Position numbers and translations under genes: made by a program. This document shows, one piece after another, positions 59,201 through 64,000 of a stretch of 64,000 nt of DNA. Source of the stretch: Monosiga brevicollis MX1 (Eukaryota > Opisthokonta > Choanoflagellata > Craspedida > Salpingoecidae); the NCBI RefSeq assembly GCF_000002865.3, contig NW_001865043.1, positions 1,171,018-1,235,017 on the forward strand. The letters are read 5' to 3'. How positions within the stretch are numbered: position 1 is the stretch's first letter; every line of letters begins with the position of its first letter. Below the pieces are notes generated by a model, which worked only from the letters and a program-made list of their open reading frames with translations, ran no database searches and had not been told where the DNA came from.

Positions 59201-60434
59201 CGTGACTTACTGCCCAACATTGCCAGTCTAACAGAGACCTACCCACCATGGTATGGGGCTTTTGCTGTTTTTTGACTGTGTACAGGCGGTGGTCCTGGTG
59301 CGCTGAGCCACAAACCTCACCGTCCCTGTCTCAACATCCATTAGGGCCTTGGCCGGCTGCATACTGCTCTTTACGGGCATCATCCCCAAGGGACAAGACG
59401 TGGCGACCCATCGAGCCTGGCGGCAAGCTGTGGCTATGGGTGCTCGAGTGGTCGACGAGGTGAAGTTTGCCTCCATACTGGTGCATGTTTGAAATGACCG
59501 GATCCCTGCTCGTGTCTATTCCACGTTGCACAGACCTCACGATTGTCTTATCGCCTTGTTGCATCAGATGTCTCGCCGTGTGACGCATGTGATCGCGCGA
59601 AAGGCGGGCACGGAAAAGTTGAATCAGGCCTTGGACTATCCTGGCGTGTTCTTGGTTTCATTGCGTTGGTTGGAGGACACTTTCCATCAGGTGGGCCGCC
59701 CACGCACCTTGATTGGCTGATGTGCACTGTGGTTGCATCTGTGTGCTGATGATGAAGCGTGCGGGTGTCTTGGTGGCCGGCCTGTAGGGTGCACGAGCAA
59801 AGGAAAGCAAATACCCCCTCGAGGGTCTGCCGAGCTGTGTCCCTAGCCGCTCAAAACCGGCCCATAAGACCGCCAGCCAGACGGCCCCTCCAAGCAACCG
59901 GACGGCCTCTGAAGGCCCCGAGCCTGAGAAGAAGCGCAGCAAGTGGGCTGCACTTGCCGACGTAAGCGTGAAAGATGCTGTGGCACCGGATACGCTTGGC
60001 TTGAAACCAAAGCCGCTCCGGTTTTTCTCTCATATTTGTCTGTACCCGAATCCACACAGGAGCTGGATGATGAGCTGGGGGACTTGACATCAGAAGATGA
60101 AGAGGATGAAGATCAATCGGAGGCAAAAGTCGTGTATAGCGAGTCCGAGGATGACCGTGCTCGCAAGCAACCCGTGCCTCGAGCTGCGTTACCTGATGAC
60201 TTTCATACCTGGCGTAAACCCAAGCGAACTGTTCAGCGGGAAAGTGAAGGGTCTGAGTCACGCGACTCGGCACCGCAACCCGCTCAACGGCGCCAGACGG
60301 CCACCCTGGATGAGTTAGAAGAAAAAGGTTACACCATGAAGAACGACAGCGATGCTGATGAGGACGCCGAGGAATCCTTTGACGAGGTCAGCGCCAGTGA
60401 GGACGAGGGTGGCATGGACTTGACTGGTGAATAA
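56251..60434 (+). CDS. CTDP1: FCP1 (CTDP1) RNA polymerase II CTD phosphatase
   Basis: The start at 56251 opens exon 1 (56251-56394), MSEPCQHPELYGQLCTRCGE, matching the Cys-rich N-terminus of FCP1. The FCPH domain is spread over small exons: LILILDLDKTLIHST (about 56555), SHWLREGVYDIFH, HTYYTKVRPG, LEDLYPYYEMHIYTMGRRNY, DPSNRFFSTRILTQDESFS, and SMAVILDDLPAVWDFQ (about 57490). A BRCT domain follows LKTLHTSFFDQYDRGIKP and reads LAGCILLFTGIIPKGQDVAT and RVTHVIARKAGTEKLNQALD. The acidic tail (DELGDLTSEDEEDEDQSE) ends at 60434, as in other FCP1 proteins. FCP1 dephosphorylates the polymerase tail and binds TFIIF. Between the FCPH and BRCT parts (about 57.9-59.0 kb) lie exons for about 300 helical residues that I do not recognise. 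Confidence 0.88.
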
Positions 60435-60880
60435 GCCCGGATGGCGTCTTCTCTACCACTATCCTTCTGCTTTTACCAGTCTGTAGTGGCCGGCCCAAGA
60501 GCCACGCGCATGCAACTGCCTGGCCTTTGCCGCTTGGGACCGGGAAAGCTGTCAGAATGATTACGTTTGCCTCAGCCCTACCGAACCAAGTGTGGGCTTT
60601 TGAGTATTTTTTTTTGTGCCAAGAAAGTGCTTCAGAGAGCGACTACGCGAAGAAAGGTATCACGAATTGAGTCTTGTGAATACCAAAGAATGTATCGCCC
60701 GCCCAGGCATATCAAGACACACCGCCTCGTTTTAAAAGCAGGAAGAAAAACAGCAAGCTTCTAAATCATCATCCTTTAGGTATGTAATTCTAATCGAACG
60801 ACCCAAACTCAAAGAAGACCTCATTTTTAAGGCCACGAAGAAAACACTGCTAGCACCGATATGCATTGCAATCCACTGTG
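60435..60880. other. Intergenic stretch between convergent FCP1 and glycoside hydrolase genes
   Basis: Presumably two 3' untranslated regions. No gene or repeat of note was recognised. Confidence 0.5.
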
Positions 60881-63086
60881 CTAGTTGCGAGTCCAGTACT
60901 GGGGTTCGTTGTCGATCATTGCCGTCACGCGGCCCTCGGCATCAGAGGTGATGGGGTTCAGTTGGTGGCCGTTCATGTCAACTCTTGAAAAGGTGGCAGC
61001 AGCTCCGACTGTAAAGGAGACTGGTCCAGTGTAATTACTGATGGGTGGAATGGAACACTCTGGGATGCCATGGCTTGTGGGGTTCCAGCAGCAGCTTCGT
61101 TGCAAGCACTCATCTTCCGTGATGCCATCATACCCTAAGCAAGTTTTACGAGTAGAGGCGGCACAACAAAACGCATGCCCAGACCAGTTGGACAGGTGTT
61201 AGCTTGGTGCATTGCAGCGACCCGTGCTGTATCTGATAGAGGACAGGATCGGTACAGAGACATAACATGTCAACATAATACACACCGCAATCTTGGTAAT
61301 AGCGTGGTGTAAGGCTGCAAGACGCGGTGCCGTCCACCTTCCACATGGCTAGCTTCGAGTTGTTGGTGAAGGACAGGACAAAGATGTCATCATCTGGGTC
61401 GGCAGAGGTCGTGTTCGTGGCAGTCAGTCGGCCAGAAAAGATGTCGGTGGCGGGGTTGAGTTGTGCCTGAATGGTACGAGCTGAAGCATAGGCGGGCTTT
61501 GGCTCGAATGGCACGCTGGCGTTTTGATATTCGTATTGCACAACTCCAAAATTTTCTTCGCCAGCCGTGCCGTTGACGCCGCCATTGCGCCACTCGTAAA
61601 AGATGGAAATGGGCACTCCAGCCATGATGTTCAACAGCCTATGGTTGGCGAGACACCAATGCCAAACAGGTCAAGGCGAGGAAAGCGAGAAACAAGCCGA
61701 GGCTGCCCCAAGGCAGCGCAGAGCGTTTGTTGGATCACTGCACTATATGACACAAGCACGGACCACATGCGTGGCAAAAATTGTGCTTGCTCCTGAGTCG
61801 TCGTATGTGGTGCGTTATGAGCCTCGTAGCAAGGGCACGGTCCGCTGTTGGCGGGTTTCGGCCGTGAGACATGGGCACAGGGCACGAAACGTGGATGCAA
61901 GAAGCCGATGCAGGGCTTGCTTGCTTGTGAAGCAGATTTTAATAGACCACTGACTTGGCATCAAAGCACGTGTTGTAGCCCCACTCCCCCGAAACAATGG
62001 GGACAGTACGGTTTGTGTACTTGGCGATCAGTCCACGCAAAGTAGCATAGTCCTGTTTCCAATGGCGCAAGCAGAGAGATTGATCAGGCCGTGTCATGCC
62101 ATGTGCGCGCATCCCTCAGCCAGTTGTCGACTTGTCAAACACCCACATTAAGGACGGTTTCGGGGATATCAGAGCGGTAAGGATGGACGGAGACTCCGTC
62201 CACCGTCTCAAGCATGCCCCGCTCAAAGCAAGTGACGAGGAATTCATTTGCAGCCTGCGACGATGCTGGAGCCACTAAAGGCACTTTCCCGAGCAGTCCT
62301 GAGGATCCCATGCACGGCGTTAGAAGAGACATCCAAGAGCAACCTGCACATGTTGGTCCCAACGAGTCGACCCGCTGGCCAGGCAGGCGCCTCGAATGCA
62401 TACCTTTGCTCTGCATGGCCTCAACCAGGGCTTGATACAAGTCCATGTAGGCAGTGGCATTTGGCACCGGATACCAAGCTCCCAATTGATGGCCGGGACG
62501 CAGGACAGTGGCTTTTGTCAGACCACTGCATTGCCGCGGCGGTTCAAGGGTCAGAAGAGACATGGAAAAACAAGGAAGGAGAGGCATGGGTAGGAGCATG
62601 CAGGTTTGGGCAGATTGCAAAGACGCACCTCGAGGTTTTGGGAAGATCGGGCTCGTTGTAGAGCTCAAAAATGATGTCATGTGTGGCATAGCGCTGCATT
62701 GCGGCGATGGAGTAGTTTACAAAGGCCGCGATGGCTTCGGGCGTGGCGGGCGCGTCAGTTCCATTACAGTAGAGTGGATTGCCGTAGTCGAGGATCCAGT
62801 AGTTTCGAATGTCATGCGCGCTCGTGGAGTTGAGCAAGCGATCGTACGCTGCAAAGTCATAGACGCCCCTCTCATGCTCGACCCTGGCCCAAACAAAGTC
62901 CGTGCGCACAATCTTGAACACGGGGGCCAGCTGCGCGAGTTCACCAGGCTGCTCGTCGGTAAAGTGGGTGTTGCCACCCCAAATGCGATCATCCAACAGG
63001 CTCAAAGCTGACGCCACTGATCCACAGCCCAGCACGAGCGCCAGGCCCACGGCGACTCGCAAGCTCCTGCACCACCCGCGATCCAT
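60881..63086 (-). CDS. Secreted cellulase-like glycoside hydrolase (clan GH-A) with trefoil domain
   Basis: The start at 63086 gives a signal peptide (LRVAVGLALVLGCGSVASA). A TIM-barrel enzyme domain follows: IWGGNTHFTDEQPGEL, IVRTDFVWARVEHERGVYDF, WILDYGNPLY, then the acid/base Glu in IIFELYNEPD and the nucleophile Glu in VPIVSGEWGY (about 61990). The barrel end reads GVPISIFYEWRNGG. A beta-rich segment (about 61500-61300) leads to a P-type trefoil with C-x9-C-x9-C-x4-CC-x10-C spacing across an intron (TPRYYQDC / GYDGITEDECLQRSCC). The last 60 residues end at 60881. The two catalytic Glu place it in clan GH-A; the exact family (GH5, GH39 or another) is unclear. Probably an extracellular polysaccharide-degrading enzyme used in feeding. 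Middle exon borders are approximate. Confidence 0.8.
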
Positions 63087-63105
63087 CGTTGCGATCACAA
63101 TAATA

Positions 63106-63109
<4 letters not shown>

Positions 63110-63155
<46 letters not shown>

Positions 63156-63236
63156 TCAACAGACCAAAACAAAAACATTTGTCACCATCACACACAACAA
63201 CAACAACAACAAAAAAAAAAAAAAAAAAAAAAAAAA
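63110..63236. repeat. (GT)n, (AAC)n and poly-A simple repeats
   Basis: (GT)n at about 63110-63153, AAC triplets at about 63195-63211 and a run of about 25 A at 63211-63236, in the gap between the tandem glycoside hydrolase genes and just upstream of the first one's start. Confidence 0.93.
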
Positions 63237-63462
63237 CGCATGTCGACAGAAGTGGAGATCGGGAGCTCAAACGGTCGATCAGTGGAGGGTGAGGTGCTGT
63301 TCGACAGTGTTTCTGACTAGGTCTTGTCTTGTGGTGAAGCCCATGCTCATGTGTAAAGCAAGTATGGATTTGATAAAGAAGAAGCTCATGACCCTGTGGT
63401 GGCGCCGGTACACGTCAACGACAAAGCGAGAAAAAACTGAAAACGGCTACACGGGCGCATCG

Positions 63463-64000
63463 CTAGGAGGTCGACACGAGTGTCCAGTACTGTGGCTCAT
63501 CGTTGATGACTGCTCGGATCTGCCCTTGCGCATCGGCTGTAATGCTTGTGAGAGGTGTGCCCAGCATCGCAATGCGCGTGTAGGTGGCATTGGGCGAAAC
63601 GACCAAGGTGATTGAGCCGGAAGTGTTGGTGACGGGTGGAAAGTTGCACTCGGGCTCGCTGGACCACGGCTTTGGGCTAAAACAGCAGTTGCGGGCCAAA
63701 CACTGGGCCTCGGTGATGCCGTAGAAACCTGCGTGCGGACAAGAAAGTGAAAGGGCAATACCTGCTTTGACCAGTCTTGCTGCCCAACGAGCCAACCCCG
63801 GACCTACCACAATCTGTGTAGACACGCGGAACAAAATCACAGCTCGTGTCGCCGTCGATCTTCCACACGGCCAGGCGCGTCGCATTGGCAAAAGCCAAGA
63901 CAAAGATATCCTCGTCAGACTCCTCTTGCTTGCTGGAATTGTAAGCTGGTAGGCGCTGTGAGAAGGTGCTCGAGTTGATCTGACTTTGCAACGTACTGGC
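63463..64000 (-). CDS. C-terminal part of a second glycoside hydrolase/trefoil paralogue (cut by window end)
   Basis: Two exons are visible: one from the window edge to about 63812 (SSTFSQRLPAYNSSKQEESD, VWKIDGDTSCDFVPRVYTDC) and one at about 63728-63463 (GITEAQCLARNCCFSP, ending NDEPQYWTLVSTS). They align with the end of the neighbouring gene: MWKVDGTASC, GITEDECLQRSCC and IDNEPQYWTRN. The trefoil Cys spacing is the same except for one extra residue before the last Cys. The catalytic domain must lie beyond 64000. Same strand and a gap of about 380 bases imply a tandem duplication. Confidence 0.85.
   Translation of the reverse strand, partial: PVRCKVRSTRAPSHSAYQLTIPASKRSLTRISLSWLLPMRRAWPCGRSTATRAVILFRVSTQIVVGPGLARWAARLVKAGIALSLSCPHAGFYGITEAQCLARNCCFSPKPWSSEPECNFPPVTNTSGSITLVVSPNATYTRIAMLGTPLTSITADAQGQIRAVINDEPQYWTLVSTS

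Overview
The window is nuclear DNA of a unicellular eukaryote, most likely a choanoflagellate of the Monosiga type (inference). The support is a receptor tyrosine kinase with an HRDVAARN catalytic loop, animal-type genes such as an alsin (ALS2) homologue, WDR59, gamma-SNAP, ANKRD54, EXOG and phospholipid scramblase, dense GT-AG introns mostly of 50-250 bases, small intergenic gaps, and a 50-base run of N typical of a draft assembly. Exon boundaries given to the base were checked for reading phase; those marked approximate were not.

Layout. 0.2-1.7 kb: a small secreted, probably GPI-anchored Cys-rich protein (+). 2.0-9.0 kb: an LRR receptor tyrosine kinase (-) with tyrosine-bearing tail repeats. 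9.7-11.0 kb: a multi-span membrane RING protein (+). 11.6-12.5 kb: a GET1/WRB-like gene (-) broken by the assembly gap. 13.3-15.4 kb: gamma-SNAP (+) with a repetitive acidic tail. 15.6-16.0 kb: a tiny RIIa/DPY30-like protein (-). 16.3-21.3 kb: WDR59 of GATOR2 (-). 22.1-23.7 kb: mitochondrial NFU1 (+). 23.9-25.2 kb: scramblase (-). 25.9-27 kb: uncertain exons. 27.5-35.4 kb: alsin (+). 35.7-38.1 kb: an unusual lipidated 'SHAW'/TIR-like plus ankyrin protein (+). 38.8-40.8 kb: catalase (+). 41.2-44.0 kb: SCP/Dullard-type CTD phosphatase (-). 44.7-46.1 kb: SDR reductase (+). 46.5-47.6 kb: secreted His/Gln-rich protein (+). 47.9-49.2 kb: ANKRD54-like (-). 49.3-49.8 kb: acylphosphatase-like (-). 50.4-51.4 kb: secreted protein made of two copies of an unrecognised helical Cys module (-). 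52.3-54.1 kb: EXOG nuclease (+). 54.3-55.7 kb: cytosolic 5'-nucleotidase III (+). 56.3-60.4 kb: FCP1 (+). 60.9 kb to the end: two tandem glycoside hydrolases with trefoil domains (-), the second cut by the window edge.

The genes are mostly unrelated housekeeping and signalling functions, as expected for a compact protist genome; there is no operon or cluster logic apart from the tandem glycoside hydrolase pair. Several genes are arranged head to head, and the shared upstream gaps repeatedly contain microsatellites. No transposon, viral fossil, rRNA, tRNA or CRISPR array was recognised. The most interesting items are the SHAW/TIR-like ankyrin protein, the LRR receptor kinase with its DVG motif and tail repeats, the duplicated secreted module, and the trefoil-bearing glycoside hydrolase pair.
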